This document shows, in pieces, positions 1 to 10,394 of a stretch of DNA of 64,000 nt. The stretch comes from Macrosoma leucophasiata (lineage: Eukaryota > Arthropoda > Insecta > Lepidoptera > Hedylidae). The number at the start of each line of letters is the position of its first letter. The first letter of the stretch is position 1. Below the pieces are notes generated by a model. It was not told the origin of the DNA and did no database searches. It worked only from the letters and a program-made list of their open reading frames with translations. Location: positions 20,262,501-20,326,500 of the forward strand of contig JAWQUS010000027.1 of NCBI GenBank assembly GCA_036365455.1, given 5' to 3'. The translations under genes and the position numbers were made by a program.

Positions 1-13
1 AAACAAAGAGGGT

Positions 14-408
14 TTTGGCGGGAACGTTGAACGAGGCGTGTGGTGCTCTTATTTCATTTCATTTTCTTGGTGTATTTTGGAGTTATATTAAATAAAGTTG
101 GTGGCATTTTGTTTGATATAGGTTTTTTACAGTGCCCGTGTATAGTGAAATAGAATAACAGTGCAAACACGGCTTTTCAGTTTGCCTCCAACACTTCATT
201 TTGAATGTTCTGGTAAAGCAGCCATCGCTTTAATCGAATTACTGACTGTGACACTGACTGATTGACTGATAGTTGACCGACTGACTCTTACTTTCACGCT
301 GCTTGCGAATACGAAATATCATTTTACTTGACACTGGCAATATGCGCAATAGCGATGCCATTATATTAAAAAAATAAAAAAAAACAAAAACAGAAAAAAC
401 TCACATCT
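14..408 (+). repeat. Dispersed retroposed repeat R, copy 1
   Basis: About 360 bp matching 43892-44260 with scattered substitutions. Shared landmarks are GGCGGGAAC near the start, GTGTGGTGCTCTTATTT, a run of CTGACTGA-like units and an A-rich end. The second copy has a 12-bp target duplication and an A tail, so the family moves by retroposition. This copy begins at the window edge, so its left boundary is uncertain. No coding potential is visible. Confidence 0.7.
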
Positions 409-550
409 ACAACAGACACACTAAACAAACAAATGTCTCTCGTGGGCTCAGAACAAATACACTCCAGCTTCCGTAATCCCGACTCGATCCACTAATAGCT
501 TCAAGTAATGCCAATTGCCTTTTGTTTGGGATTCTCTTTTATGTTTTCTG
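386..550. repeat. Direct repeat unit, copy 1
   Basis: The segment from CTCACATCTACAACAGACA to TTTTATGTTTTCTGTAT recurs at 1228-1605, where a MITE-A element interrupts it. The two copies are in the same orientation about 0.85 kb apart. It may be part of repeat R or a local duplication. Confidence 0.7.
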
Positions 551-560
551 TATTTTTTTT

Positions 561-850
561 ATTTTTTTTTTATGTTATTGAAGTGGCAAACAAGCATGCA
601 GTTCACACTGATGTGAAGTGAAGACTGCAGCCTATAGACACCACACAAAGACCAAGGTCAAAATGCAGATGCGTTACCACTCCTGAGGCCTAAGGTGTTA
701 TGCCTCTGTGCCGGAAATTACAAGGCCGTACATCGCCATGTGACCGGAACACGATAGTGCTGAACACTACCATTTAGCGGCAAGTATATTAGGTAATGCG
801 GTGGTGCCTACGCCCGCGAGCTCCGTCACTGGAGCTCTACCACCAGTATA
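561..850 (-). repeat. SINE1 copy (full length)
   Basis: Reverse orientation of the window's commonest repeat: a T run, then ATGTTATTGAAGTGGCAAAC, ending GAGCTCCGTCACTGGAGCTC and TACCACCAGTA. In the A-tailed orientation the unit starts ACTGGTGGTAGAGCTCC, has a GAGCTCC/GGAGCTC hairpin near the 5' end and ends CATTACAT plus a variable A run. No good Pol III A and B boxes are visible, so SINE is a working label. Confidence 0.75.
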
Positions 851-855
851 ATAAT

Positions 856-1227
856 ATCTTCTTACCTTCATACATTTTTAATTTCAGAGTGTCGATGTCT
901 CTAGGCTGCAGTCATCACTTACCATCAATGTGAACTGCATGAATAAAAGAAACTGCAGGCGAAGTCATACAATATATTTTCGCCGCCCAGTAGAAAGAGA
1001 CGGGGGATACTTCCTCTCCTTCGCCGCGCCAGTGGTCTACTCTCCCTCCGTCTTACGAATTTTCGGTCAGGTCTTGTCTCCTGCCGCGAGTTTAACATTT
1101 TTTACTCATCACGAAAAGTGAACAGAGCCGCTAAACAGTATTCATTTAAAAAAAATCTTTACGCTTGAATAATTTACTTGGCACAACACTAAATCGCCAA
1201 GAGATCGATCAAATACACAGACACAAA
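856..1227. other. No recognisable feature
   Basis: Unique-looking sequence. A short open frame (930-1121) has no recognisable domain and no splice context, so I do not call it. Confidence 0.5.
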
Positions 1228-1605
1228 AAAAAAACTCAAATCTACGACAGACATAAGGAATGATTACACGGCACGGTATTCAGGGTACGATAGCAAGGGT
1301 CAGGGTAGTGAAATAACATTTAGGGAGTTAGGGCCCTAATTAAGGTCACCCAAGCGGCCCGTGTATTTGTTTTGCGACCGGATAGTGTAATAAGCGGCAA
1401 CCCGGCGCGAGGCCACGCCCACCCTTTCTGCCGGACCCTGAATACCGTATCGTGTAATAGCCTTTTTACTAAATAAACAAGTCGCTCGCGGGCTTAAAAC
1501 AAATACACTCCAGCTTCCATAATCCCGACTCGATCCGCTAATTGCTTCAAGTAATGCCACTTGCCTTTTGTTTGGGATTCTCTTTTATGTTTTCTGTATA
1601 TCATT
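1228..1605. repeat. Direct repeat unit, copy 2 (interrupted)
   Basis: Second copy of the 386-550 unit, split after ACAGACATA by a MITE-A insertion (1257-1467) and resuming at AAATAAACAAGTCGC. The uninterrupted first copy shows that the middle block is an insertion. Confidence 0.75.
1257..1467. mobile_element. MITE-A copy a
   Basis: About 210 bp bounded by inverted repeats: ATTACACGGCACGGTATTC on the left and the complement GAATACCGTATCGTGTAAT on the right. The interior carries the family-specific CAGGGTACGATAGCAAGGGT and GGCCACGCCCACCCTTTCTG blocks. There is no transposase. Other copies lie at 28042, 38029/38131 and 41452. Confidence 0.8.
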
Positions 1606-1614
1606 TTATTTTAT

Positions 1615-3155
1615 AAAGGAGATGTTGCGAGCTCGGCTCTGGTTAGTACATGTCCTCAAAAAATGGGGAAATTAAAGAAGAATCCGAAAAAAATACAATT
1701 AATTTATTCAAGAATATATTTTAGAGTTACAACCACATTTTATTCAAACGATTTTATCATTTTCAACCACGTTCAACATGGCGGCGATACAGCCGACGCT
1801 TGACCTATGTAGATAAAATAAAACTAATGCTATCTGTATGTTATTAGTGCATCACATATGCTTAGTATAGTATTAACACATAAAATCAATTTCGATAGTA
1901 TTTAGAAAATATTACTTTTTTCTTCAAGTTATATATATTAGGTTGGGGAAAAAGTCTTTTCGCATTTTAGTATGTATGAACTTGTAATAAAATCTCTTTG
2001 GCTGTAGTATTTGTATCTGGCTGGTTTTGGTATAACAGAAAGTTAAAATTTTAAAGAACATAATTCCAAATTCGAATTACACAAATGTGTGATTTTCATT
2101 TGTTTTTCGTACTGTCAAGATAAGTGAATCTAATGAAGAAATTCGATACATTTTAAAATTTTACTACAAAAAAGGTAAAAATGCAACGCAAGCCGCGAAA
2201 AAAATTTACGTTGTTTATGGTGCAGTGTCTGTGAGAGTAGCACAAATTTGGTTTAAGCGTTTACGATCCGGAAATTTTGAAGTCAAAAATGCACCTTGCT
2301 CTGGTCGCCCTATTACGGATAAAAAGGAAGCCATTTTTGAAAAAGTGGAGCAAGATCGACATATCTGTAGTTACGACGTAGCTGAAGAACTGAGAATTGA
2401 TCACAAAACAGTTTTGGCGCATTTGAAAAAAGCTAGGTACAAAAAAAAGCTCGATATTTGGGTACCTCACGAGCTCACTGAAAGAAACCTAATGAACCGT
2501 GTACTCATTTGTGATTCTTTATTACGACGTAATGAAACCGAATCATTTTTGAAGAAGCTGATAACTGGTGATGAAAACTGGATCACGTACGACAAGAACG
2601 TGCGAAAAAGGTCGTGGTCAAAGGCCGGTCACGCTTCACAGACTGTGGCGAGACCCGAGTTAACTCGCAATAAGGTGATGTTGTGTGTGTGGTGGGATTG
2701 GAAGGGCATTATTCATTATGAGCTATTACCACCAGGCAGGACTATCGATTCTGAACTCTACTGCGAACAACTGATGAGATTAAAGCAAGAAGTTGAGAGA
2801 AAGCGGCCGGAATTGATCAACAGAAGGGGTGTGGTGTTTCATCATGATAACGCTAGACCTCACACATCTATAGCCACTCAGCAAAAATTAAGAGAGTTTG
2901 GCTGGGAGGTGTTAATGCATCCGCCGTATAGTCCTGACCTTGCACCTTCAGATTTCCACCTGTTTCGGTCTCTTCAGAATCATATATGCAATGTTAGGTT
3001 AACATCACTAGAGGACTGCCAAATCCACTTGTCGCGGTATTTTAAGCTAAGTAAGTGAAAATATATGCAGTAAAAAAACGTTTTTATTTTGTCTGTTAAT
3101 TATATTGTGTACAATACATGGCCGGAAGTCCATACATTTTTGCAACATCTCCTTT
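1615..3155 (-). mobile_element. MITE-B copy 1, interrupted by mariner
   Basis: Terminal inverted repeats AAAGGAGATGTTGC (1615-1628) and GCAACATCTCCTTT (3142-3155) frame about 420 bp of MITE plus a mariner insertion. The MITE flanks match the uninterrupted copy at 30847-31189 in opposite orientation. Shared landmarks are GAATATATTTTAGAGTTACA near one end and GTGTACAATACATGGCC near the other. Confidence 0.8.
1938..3043 (+). pseudogene. mariner transposase copy 1, lacks start codon and 3' end
   Basis: Cut-and-paste DNA transposase of the mariner (Tc1/mariner) superfamily. The left terminal repeat TTAGGTTGGGGAAAAAGTCT follows a TA. The frame is open from about 2120 to 3058. The position of the start codon seen in copy 2 (ATG AGT GAA TCT) reads ATA here. 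Residues typical of a D,D34D catalytic domain are present: TGDENW, HHDNARPH and YSPDLAPSD, with 34 residues between the last two aspartates. After about 3043 the mariner match stops and MITE-B sequence resumes, so the C-terminus and right terminal repeat are missing. It is probably inactive, although the core is well preserved. Confidence 0.9.
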
Positions 3156-3275
3156 GAGATAACACTTGGATAAATAAAGCAGCGCCCGTAGCTGGAACAG
3201 TGATTACGACGTTGGATTTTAATGTAAACATAGGTAGAATTTATTCCCTAAAGGTAATACTAGAAGTTATATAAT

Positions 3276-3764
3276 AGGTTAGGATCCCACTGCAGAATCA
3301 TTTCGTTCATCCAGATATGCTGCAAACCTAATTTTATGCATTTTTATAACCTAGAGAATATATTATTATATCCACTAGGATGCCAATCAAAATTTGGCCG
3401 CAAGTATTTTTAATGACCTTATTTTATTTTTTACAGTCAGCATTACACTTATTGGCCGATTTAATTTGGCTCCCGTATATCATAATAATGGGAAAAAAAT
3501 AGCTTTTATTTGGTATATAAATAAGACATGTACGTTTATTTTTTTAATTTTATTTTTCAGTCTTTATACATATCGCCGTTAAGTGGACAATATTTTATTG
3601 AAAAAACGAGTAAAAAATTAATTCTTAGAAAAAAAAACTTGCGGCCATTTTTTATTAGCAACCTACTGTATTACTGTTAACTCTCTAGATTATAAATATG
3701 CGTAAAAATTAGGTTTGCGTCATATCTAGATGAACGAAATGATTCTGCAGTGGGATCCTAACGT
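3276..3764. mobile_element. MITE-C copy 1, long terminal inverted repeats
   Basis: About 490 bp. The left end AGGTTAGGATCCCACTGCAG is mirrored by CTGCAGTGGGATCCTAAC on the right, and the inverted match continues imperfectly for about 100 bp (GAACGAAATGATT, CAGCATATCT, AACCTAATTTT). The AT-rich interior has no ORF. Other copies or pieces lie at 22656, 35455, 43086 and 57114. Confidence 0.8.
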
Positions 3765-4216
3765 ATTGTAGATATTGCCAAATAAAACTAGAAATCTTTC
3801 TAATTGCATTTTTTTGATGTTTCCCAATAACACATGCGAGTAAATTTATTAATTAAAGAAAAAATGGTAAGAGAAATTTGTTTTAGGGCAGAAATCGAAC
3901 CTGTGACCTCAGGATAACCAGTCCAGCCGCTTTACCACTAACTTCTCGGGAGTTCGTAGCTTAACGTATTCCGGTCAAGTGGTAATATAATGTACAGACT
4001 TGTAATTACCAGCACAAAGGCATAATATCTTGTGCCTCAAGAGAGGAATGCATCTAAATTGAAATCTCTGGTTTCATGTAGGCTACGATAGTACTACTTA
4101 CTATCAATTAATTCTGTGTGCTTGTTTACCACTCCATTACATTAAAAATATCATTGTGTCTATCTGCATTTTCAAGTATCGCTGACAGTGGCAAACAATA
4201 AATATTTGCCTCAGTC
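3765..4216. repeat. Degenerate SINE pieces
   Basis: Around 3890-3950, read on the minus strand, there is a tRNA-like stretch with a B-box-like GGTTCGATTTC. About 3975-4160 looks like a decayed plus-strand SINE1 ending CCACTCCATTACATTAAAAA. Both are old and poorly bounded. Confidence 0.45.
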
Positions 4217-5240
4217 ATCTAATTAGAAAAAAACTGGTCAGGTGCGTTTCGGGTCACGCGCAGTGTAGGGTACCGTAGTTTTTAGCACGGAATAGATAAA
4301 TAAAGATGAAATGGTAATGTGGGCGTGGCAAGCGCACGACAACTATGCGTGTACACACACAGTTCGGCAGAACCATTCGTTCGCCGCTCGTAGTGTCGTG
4401 TAGACTGCTTCGAACGACGCATCTCTTGGTAAAATACCATGTAGTGCCAATTTTAACATGTAATATGAAATGTCAGAACTCAAGTATAAAGCGAGGAGGT
4501 ATATCTTTTGATCGGTAAGTCACAAATAACATTTATTGTTATAATACTTGTAAAAAACATATAAATATACAAAGGAATATGAATATTCGAAATTAAAACT
4601 GCATTATTTAAACGTTACTGCTAGCGAATACATTGCTCGTTAACCACTCGCTCAATTAACGCGATTACTGTCTCCGCTGGCCACGTACAGCATGTAATGC
4701 GTTCGCTACACTTCGACTAGTTTATTGGTGAGTATATTGTTGTGTGCGTGCGAGTGTTTATTGTCTACGGGCGTTACATCTTAGTATGCAAACTTACGCA
4801 AACGAATAGCTGCCCTGAAATTAATGTGTGGGTGATTGTCGAGATGGTGTTACATTTGTGTAAGAAATTGCATGGTGGGAGAAAAGCGGCGACACTGGTT
4901 CTAATACTAAATTGAAGCAAAGGCCTTTCCATCCTTATTTATCTATTCCGTGGTTTTTAGGTTTGATTAATGCAATGAAAAAAAAGTATTTTGGAGTTGT
5001 TAAAAAATTTTGAGTACCTATTACATTTGGTCGACTATTACTCGCAAACATGTAAAGCCAACTCAGGTGTGATAGTTTTCCTTTTAATTTCGTTATATGT
5101 AGCTACTATTTCCGTAACGTTTTAATTTCTAACAGTCTCTAGTACGAATAGTTTTTGCGCTAAACTGCGGACGGACAGACAGACGGACGGACATGGCGAA
5201 ACTATAAGGGTTCTTGGTATACTACGGAACCCTAAAAACA
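4217..5240 (+). repeat. Dispersed repeat D, split by a hAT-like element
   Basis: Begins GGTCAGGTGCGTTTCGGGTC and GTAGGGTACCGTAGTTTTTAG, resumes after the insertion with GTTTTTAGGTTTGATTAATG, and ends GGACGGACATGGCGAAACTA followed by GGTATACTACGGAACCCTAA. Related copies are at 9295-9910 (minus) and 55905-56475 (plus). The GGAACCCTA ends are common in lepidopteran DNA. The class is not resolved. Confidence 0.65.
4286..4952. mobile_element. 667-bp hAT-like nonautonomous element with 8-bp TSD
   Basis: The left end CACGGAATAGATAAATAAAG and right end TTATTTATCTATTCCGTG are inverted repeats. GTTTTTAG occurs directly on both sides (4278-4285 and 4953-4960), an 8-bp target duplication matching the hAT preference nTnnnnAn. 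The interior has no transposase. The TIR begins CAC and not the common CAG, so hAT is inferred from the duplication. Confidence 0.8.
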
Positions 5241-5687
5241 CAAAATGATATTCAGGAACAATATCTTATATGTATTAAAACAAAATAACAATTGCAACCT
5301 AAATATTTCGAATAGTAGGTACTATAAATAAACTTTAAACATTACCACCACGATTTACGAACACTGCACTTCAAGCATCATCACGCTGTTATGAAGCATC
5401 ATAATATTTATACTTTATGAGTAATTTCTTATTTACGTGAACCAAAATAGATGATGGCTTTAAAACAATGTTTTTGTTCTTGAAATCCATTCTACAACTA
5501 TCCATTTCTAACGCTTTTAATTGAAGTATTAAAAAGAATGGATCGACATCACAGAAAATCCTGAATTTTGAGATTGGTGTTCGTTTTTTTTCATCGATTC
5601 TCAGTATAGTTTATGATCGTATTTAAATATTGCGTTTAGAGTTTTTAACATAGTATGTTCTTAAGTTTTCGCGAGCAACACTCATTG
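5241..5687. other. No recognisable feature
   Basis: AT-rich sequence with no open frame, repeat or splice-flanked exon that I can support. Confidence 0.5.
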
Positions 5688-5918
5688 AAATAAAACTAGT
5701 TTTCGGATTTATTTCGCGTGTATTAAACTTAAATTAAATAGATGGAGGTAGCTGCTCATAATAATTATTCAAACTGCTATCAACAAAAAATTGTCGCCTC
5801 AGTCTACCCGAGACCACGGCAGTTGAAAAGCAACCAAAATGTCGGATTGATTTTAAATAATCGTTCTAGTATTATACGCTGTTACACGCGAGATAAATCC
5901 GAAAATTAGTTTTATTTT
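5688..5918. mobile_element. MITE-E, 230 bp
   Basis: AAATAAAACTAGTTTTCGGA at the left is mirrored by TCCGAAAATTAGTTTTATTT at the right. The inverted match runs about 34 bp and includes TTATTTCGCGTGTA/TACACGCGAGATAA. The interior is noncoding. It is the only copy in the window. Confidence 0.7.
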
Positions 5919-6412
5919 GTTAATCTAATCCAACAAAAGAGTGAAGTATCTATAAATAAAAGGGAGTTTGTGAACATTAGATAATAATATGGTTATTTCC
6001 ACACTATTTTTATTTTTGCATCCTATAAGCTTCATATCAATTCCATAGTTGTTTTTTTGAGTAAGGCTGCCAAAAATTGTATATTTAGGAAAACAATTCA
6101 GATTAACTAAAAAAATGTTTACATCATACACTGTTCTTATCAATTGTTCAATTTTTAATAACTTTACTCATACTAATATAATTAATTATCGTTATATTAA
6201 ATCAACCTACCATTTCATTCGCTTTTAGCTTAGTGACTCCAGGCGACCTGAGGTAACATTTTAGTTTGAAATTAATGCAACTATCTCTGAAAATTTATTT
6301 TACATGTTAATATCAAGCTACAAGCTGCACTTACCTGCAGCATACATAGCTACATCTGCATAAACTAGAGTTTATATATTATTTCGCCTTAGTGCCAGAA
6401 ATTACGAGGCCG
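5919..6412. other. No recognisable feature
   Basis: AT-rich, apart from a short CCTTAGTGCCAGAAATTACGAGGCCGTA fragment-like stretch near 6386 that belongs to SINE1. Nothing else is supportable. Confidence 0.5.
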
Positions 6413-6420
6413 TATATTAA

Positions 6421-6710
6421 CATTTTTTTTTTATGTTATAAAAGTGGCAAACAAGCGTGCAGTTCACATTGATGTTAAGTGATGACTGCAGCCTATACAC
6501 ACCCACACAATGACCAGAGGTCAAAATGCAAATGCGCTGCCACTCCTGAGGCATTAGGTGTTATGCCTCTGTGCCGGAAATTACAGAGCCGTACATTACC
6601 ACCTGACCGGAACACGATAGTGCTGAACACTACCATTTAACGGCAAGTATATTAGGTAATGCGGTGGTGCCTACGCCCGCGAGCTCCGTCACTGGAGCTC
6701 TACCACCAGT
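6421..6710 (-). repeat. SINE1 copy (full length)
   Basis: T run, ATGTTATAAAAGTGGCAAAC, the GTGCCGGAAATTACAGAGCC core, then the GAGCTCCGTCACTGGAGCTC hairpin end and TACCACCAGTA. No convincing target duplication is visible. Confidence 0.75.
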
Positions 6711-6767
6711 AAAAACACATCAAACCGATATAACTTTTAAAACACTCGCGTTTAACACTCGTTTTAC

Positions 6768-7076
6768 TGATTTTACGAACCGGGTTGTGACGCGATATAG
6801 ATATTTAGTCCGGTCAAGTAAGGGATCGATGGGGACTTTTCACAATTTTATAATAATAGTGTCCCTAACATCAACGAAAATTTTCAGCTTTCAATTTTTA
6901 CAAGGGTCAAAATCTAAATTGCCCGGACTAATTGGGTAAAAACACATTTCACCTTTATTCCTACGTTTCGGCTCGGTTGCACAAGCCGTGGTCGCGGATA
7001 GAAACGTCGGACTAAAGGTAAAAAGTGTTTTTACCCAATATCTATATCGCGTCACGACCCGGTTCGTAAAATCAAA
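6768..7076. mobile_element. MITE-F, two-step foldback
   Basis: An outer inverted pair (TTTTACGAACCGGGTTGTGA near 6770, and TCACGACCCGGTTCGTAAAA near 7053) encloses GATATAGATATT and its complement. An inner pair follows (GGGTAAAAACAC near 6935, GTGTTTTTACCC near 7027). The whole block could fold into a long hairpin. No ORF. Confidence 0.65.
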
Positions 7077-7139
7077 CCGATAATCAATTTACTATAGTTT
7101 TTCATACAGTAAAGGTGAGCAAGCAAGCAGTTTACCTGG

Positions 7140-7222
7140 ATATATTACTGGTGGTCCAGTGCAACGGTAAAGTCCAAATGCAGGGCTCGAGAGCGTAGGC
7201 ACCACCGCATTATCTAATAAAA
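7140..7222 (+). repeat. SINE1 fragment
   Basis: Short plus-oriented piece containing GCGTAGGCACCACCGCATTA and TCTAATAAAACT, truncated on both sides. Confidence 0.5.
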
Positions 7223-7244
7223 CTGCGTCCAGATAATAGTGTTA

Positions 7245-7390
7245 CCCCCTTATTCATAAACGTACATTAGATCCGTTTTAACTATAGAATGCTTTGTCTT
7301 TGTCAGTTGCATTGTGAAATGTGCAGGATAGAAAGAGACAAAGGAGACATTAGCAGCACTTTAGCTAAAATACGTTTATGAATAAGGGGG
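7245..7390. mobile_element. MITE-G copy 1 with TTA duplication
   Basis: 146 bp running from CCCCCTTATTCATAAACGTA to TACGTTTATGAATAAGGGGG, flanked by TTA on both sides (7242-7244, 7391-7393). Near-palindromic ends and a 3-bp TTA duplication fit a PIF/Harbinger-type MITE. The second copy is at 27719-27863. Confidence 0.8.
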
Positions 7391-7393
7391 TTA

Positions 7394-7675
7394 GAGTATA
7401 TGTAATAATACTACGTATAGAATGGACACTTCGACGTCCTGCCCGATTTCCCCGCCTCACCCTCCTCGCCTCTTTTGGGCGACGGTTGGTATTTTCTACG
7501 TGCTGCGCACATAGGTCCACGTGTAAATACACGTCACTGATTGATGTCTGTGTAAAGACCAAATTTAGCGTTTGTGTGGAATTTTGGCGGAGTGTCCGCG
7601 GTGTGGTAGTGTTCAGCATTATCGTGTTCTAAACTAATCGTGATAATGCGGACTACCATTTGACGGCAAATATAC
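7394..7675. repeat. Dispersed repeat H, copy 1
   Basis: Shares GAATGGACACTTCGACGTCC, GATTTCCCCGC, TGATTGATGTCTGTGTAA and GGAGTGTCCGCGGTG with 33595-34165, where a SINE2 splits it. It ends in a decayed SINE1-like stretch (GTAGTGTTCAGCATTATCGT). Open frames on both strands are not supported as genes. Confidence 0.65.
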
Positions 7676-7920
7676 TACTAATAATCATCATCCCTCCCTC
7701 CGCACGTGAAGCGTAACAGAGGAAGGGGATAGTTGTCGGGGTCGGGGGTCGAGGTGCAACCCTCCTTCCCCGGGCCTATCTGCTCCCGAAGCGTCGGGGG
7801 CGTGGTCGAATTGGGGGGATGGTGGCATGCAGGGAAAACTCGCTGAAGGGGAGCCATATTTTTTTTTTGTTATATATATTTTTTTTTTTTATGTAATTAC
7901 GGCAAATATTATAAATTAGA
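7676..7920. other. GC-rich segment of unknown origin, then T runs
   Basis: 7690-7850 is markedly more GC-rich than its surroundings (GGGGTCGGGGGTCGAGGTG, CCCCGGGCCTATCTGCTCCC) and is followed by two T runs. The end near the T run resembles a reverse-oriented LINE 3' end, but no coding frame is readable. Confidence 0.35.
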
Positions 7921-8165
7921 TAGTGACGTAACTGCACGCCTGGCCCCTAAGGGGTAGGCAGAGGTGAATGCATGCATTCAAGCATACATCCAAATACCCA
8001 CGATTCGTCCGGTTACGTTTGATAATACAGATGGTGAACCTGTTGAAATCTTCACTCACATTACCAAACCGAACCAGAACCAGAGATAAAGGATTTTACA
8101 CCCGACCCAAGAATCGAAGCCAGGATGCAAGCGTAGTAGGCCTGCTACCACTAGGCTACTGAGGT
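7921..8165 (-). repeat. SINE2 (tRNA-derived) copy
   Basis: Reverse-oriented copy with its 3' part (GGGGTAGGCAGAGGTGAATG) on the left and the tRNA-like head (complement of CCTCAGTAGCCTAGTGGTAG) on the right. Diverged, and the box B region is weak. Confidence 0.7.
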
Positions 8166-8199
8166 AGTTTTAATTCAATTACTATTTAATTGACGTCCC

Positions 8200-8654
8200 T
8201 TACGTCCCTTGTGTCCTAGAACCTCAGGGTTTGAGCCGGACGGACGGACGGAAAGAGACCAGACGGTCTGACTCTTATGCATTGGCAGAGAGTCAGATGC
8301 CTCCTATGGGATGCGACTTGTGTGTGCACTTTCGCCGCCTCTCATTTAGGCCGCACATCTAGGGATGCTGCTGCAGCGGCTGAGGTGGCTGCCGCGAAGA
8401 AGCGAGAAAAATACGCACCTCTGTTGCCGAGTTACCTCTTTGTCCCTTTTGCGGTGGAAACTGCTGGGAGTTGGGCGACGGAGTCACTGTCTTTCATTAG
8501 AGAAATTGGCCACCGTCTTAAACTTAGGGGCTTCGACTACCGTTCCGGGTCTTTCCTGATACAGAGGCTAACCATTGCCATTCAAAGGGGAAATGCAGCT
8601 AGTGTTTTGGGCTCTTTTGCACCGGGGATGACCAGGGGCGGTTTGTTTGACTGA
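8200..8654 (+). pseudogene. LINE ORF2 C-terminal remnant
   Basis: The open frame ends in a segment with the pattern PFAVETAGSW, then GSFLIQRLTIAIQRGNAASVL, just before TGA at 8652-8654. I recognise this as the C-terminal end of a non-LTR retrotransposon polyprotein, after the reverse transcriptase. It is preceded by WDATCVCTFAASHLG. No reverse transcriptase core remains, so this is a 5'-truncated insertion. The downstream AT-rich tail with AATAAATA near 8900 is its probable 3' UTR. The clade is not assigned. Confidence 0.6.
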
Positions 8655-9110
8655 CTATGGAGACATAGTCACCATTTTAGGTTGGTTTTAAAAATATGAC
8701 ATATATTTAATTGTGATTTTATTTTTATGTTTATTTAGTAATGATTTGCTTTTAATTTTGATTTGATTTAAATTTCTTAATGTAATGTTGTTCATTGTTT
8801 TTTATTTCTTTTTTATATTGTATAATACATTATGTAGTTTAATTAATTTTATGTTAATTTTTAATTTCAGTTATTGTAAAATTTTGTATAATTTATTTTA
8901 ATAAATATCTAGTTCATTTATTGAAGTATCATATTAAATGAATATTAATTAAGACTCCACCATGACTCCATCCATTGAAGATAATAGTGTATGCTGTTTC
9001 TAGTTGTATTTCCTATCACAACACGTCTGTGTTGTTAGATACATTCTAGTGATCAAACATTCACCCTGACTAGGGTTGCCATATACGAATTAGTATTTGT
9101 AGTTTATTTT
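8655..9110. other. AT-rich tail, no gene
   Basis: Very T-rich and A-rich, probably the 3' UTR of the LINE remnant up to about 8940. Nothing recognisable after that. Confidence 0.5.
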
Positions 9111-9129
9111 ATTTTTCACAAGAACACAT

Positions 9130-9910
9130 GCCAGTGAAATTAGAAAATAAAGAAAAAATGGAAAAAAATCGATTTCTTGCAGGAATTGAACCTACGACCT
9201 CAGGCAAACCAGTCCAGGCCAGGAACTACCGAAGCCCTGAACGTTATCCTGAGGTTGCAAGTTCGAGTCCTGTCTGAAGTCAAATTTTTCTTTCCATTTT
9301 TTAGGGTTCCGTAGTAAAGTTTTGCCATGTCCGCCTTTCTGTCTGCCTGTCCGTCCGCAGTTTAGCGCAAAAACTATTGGTACTAGAGACTTGAACTGAT
9401 TTGGCACAAGTATACACCTTAATCACGCCGACAAAGTGGTAGAATAAAAACATGAAAAATAATATTATTTAGGGTACCTCCCCTACATGTAACGCGCGGA
9501 TATTTTTTTATTTTTAATTTTCTACATATTGACAAAAAACGTTGGATAGGTCTTTCAAAAATGTTAGGGGTATGCTAAAATCATTTTTCGATTAAGCTTA
9601 CTACTTGTGACTTATTAATCTTTAAAGTGCCAATTTTCGTTAGAGTCAAGTGTCCCCCATCTCTACCAATTAAACGGTTGTTGTTAGAAATTCAAACGCT
9701 ACGGCAAGAGTAGCTAGCTACATTTACAACGAAATTAAAAAGCAAAACTATCACACTTAAGTTGGTTTTAATAGTTTGCGAGTAATAGTCGACCAAATGT
9801 AATACTCGAAATTTTTGAACTCCTTAGAAAATATATTTTTTTTTTCATTGCATTAATCAAACCTAAAAACTACGGAACCCTACACTGCGCGTGGCCCGAC
9901 ACGAAATTGA
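9130..9910 (-). repeat. Repeat D copy with embedded tRNA-like pieces
   Basis: 9295-9910 is a reverse-oriented repeat D (GGGTTCCGTAGTAAAG, GTCCGTCCGCAGTTTAGCGC, AAAACTACGGAACCCTACAC). At 9180-9270 two tRNA-like, B-box-containing pieces (GAACCTACGACCTCAGG and GGTTGCAAGTTCGAGTCCTG) lie in opposite orientations. Confidence 0.6.
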
Positions 9911-9974
9911 CCTGTTTTCTTTAATTACGATTGATTAGCTGAGAAAACATAATAAGCAACGTTTTCCTAAATTA

Positions 9975-10275
9975 GGTACGTAATTTCACACCTATTTTTC
10001 CTGGAAGGGAAGGCAGAGGTATTAGGGAAGGCTGCATAAATTCAAAAACCCACGATTCATCAATAATAATTATGTTTTTTGTCCCACGTTATAGGTGACA
10101 AGTCTATTAACGTCTCTGTGCACGTTTGCAATTTGCCTAGTGATACACTCGGAGTTTGGCAATCCAAACTCCGAGTGTATCACTAGGCAAATTCTGAAAA
10201 TCCCAATAGCACCCAACCCGAGGACCGAACCATGCACCCCAGCTTAGCAGTAGTGGTTTACTACCACTGAACTAC
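9975..10275 (-). repeat. Decayed SINE2 copy containing a snap-back duplication
   Basis: The ends resemble SINE2 (GGGAAGGCAGAGGT on the left, TAGTGGTTTACTACCACTGAACTAC on the right). Its middle is interrupted by the perfect palindrome described at 10130-10193. Confidence 0.6.
10130..10193. repeat. Perfect 30-bp inverted repeat, 4-nt loop
   Basis: 10130-10159 and 10164-10193 are exact reverse complements around the loop CAAT. The right arm is SINE2 body sequence (CCAAACTCCGAG), so the left arm is a snap-back copy of it. Confidence 0.95.
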
Positions 10276-10394
10276 AGTTACGTTGATATGTACCTTGTGC
10301 GCCATTTTAACAGCAACAGGAAATCGTAAGACATTGACGATTCTTATCAATTATTCATTCAAAAGTTGTCATCCGCTTCCCCAAATTTGTCCTA

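Noticed and set aside
930..1121. Short open frame after a SINE1
   Set aside because: No recognisable domain and no splice context.
8277..8654. Host gene with the segment GSFLIQRLTIAIQRGN
   Set aside because: The segment is typical of non-LTR retrotransposon ORF ends and there are no exon signals around it.
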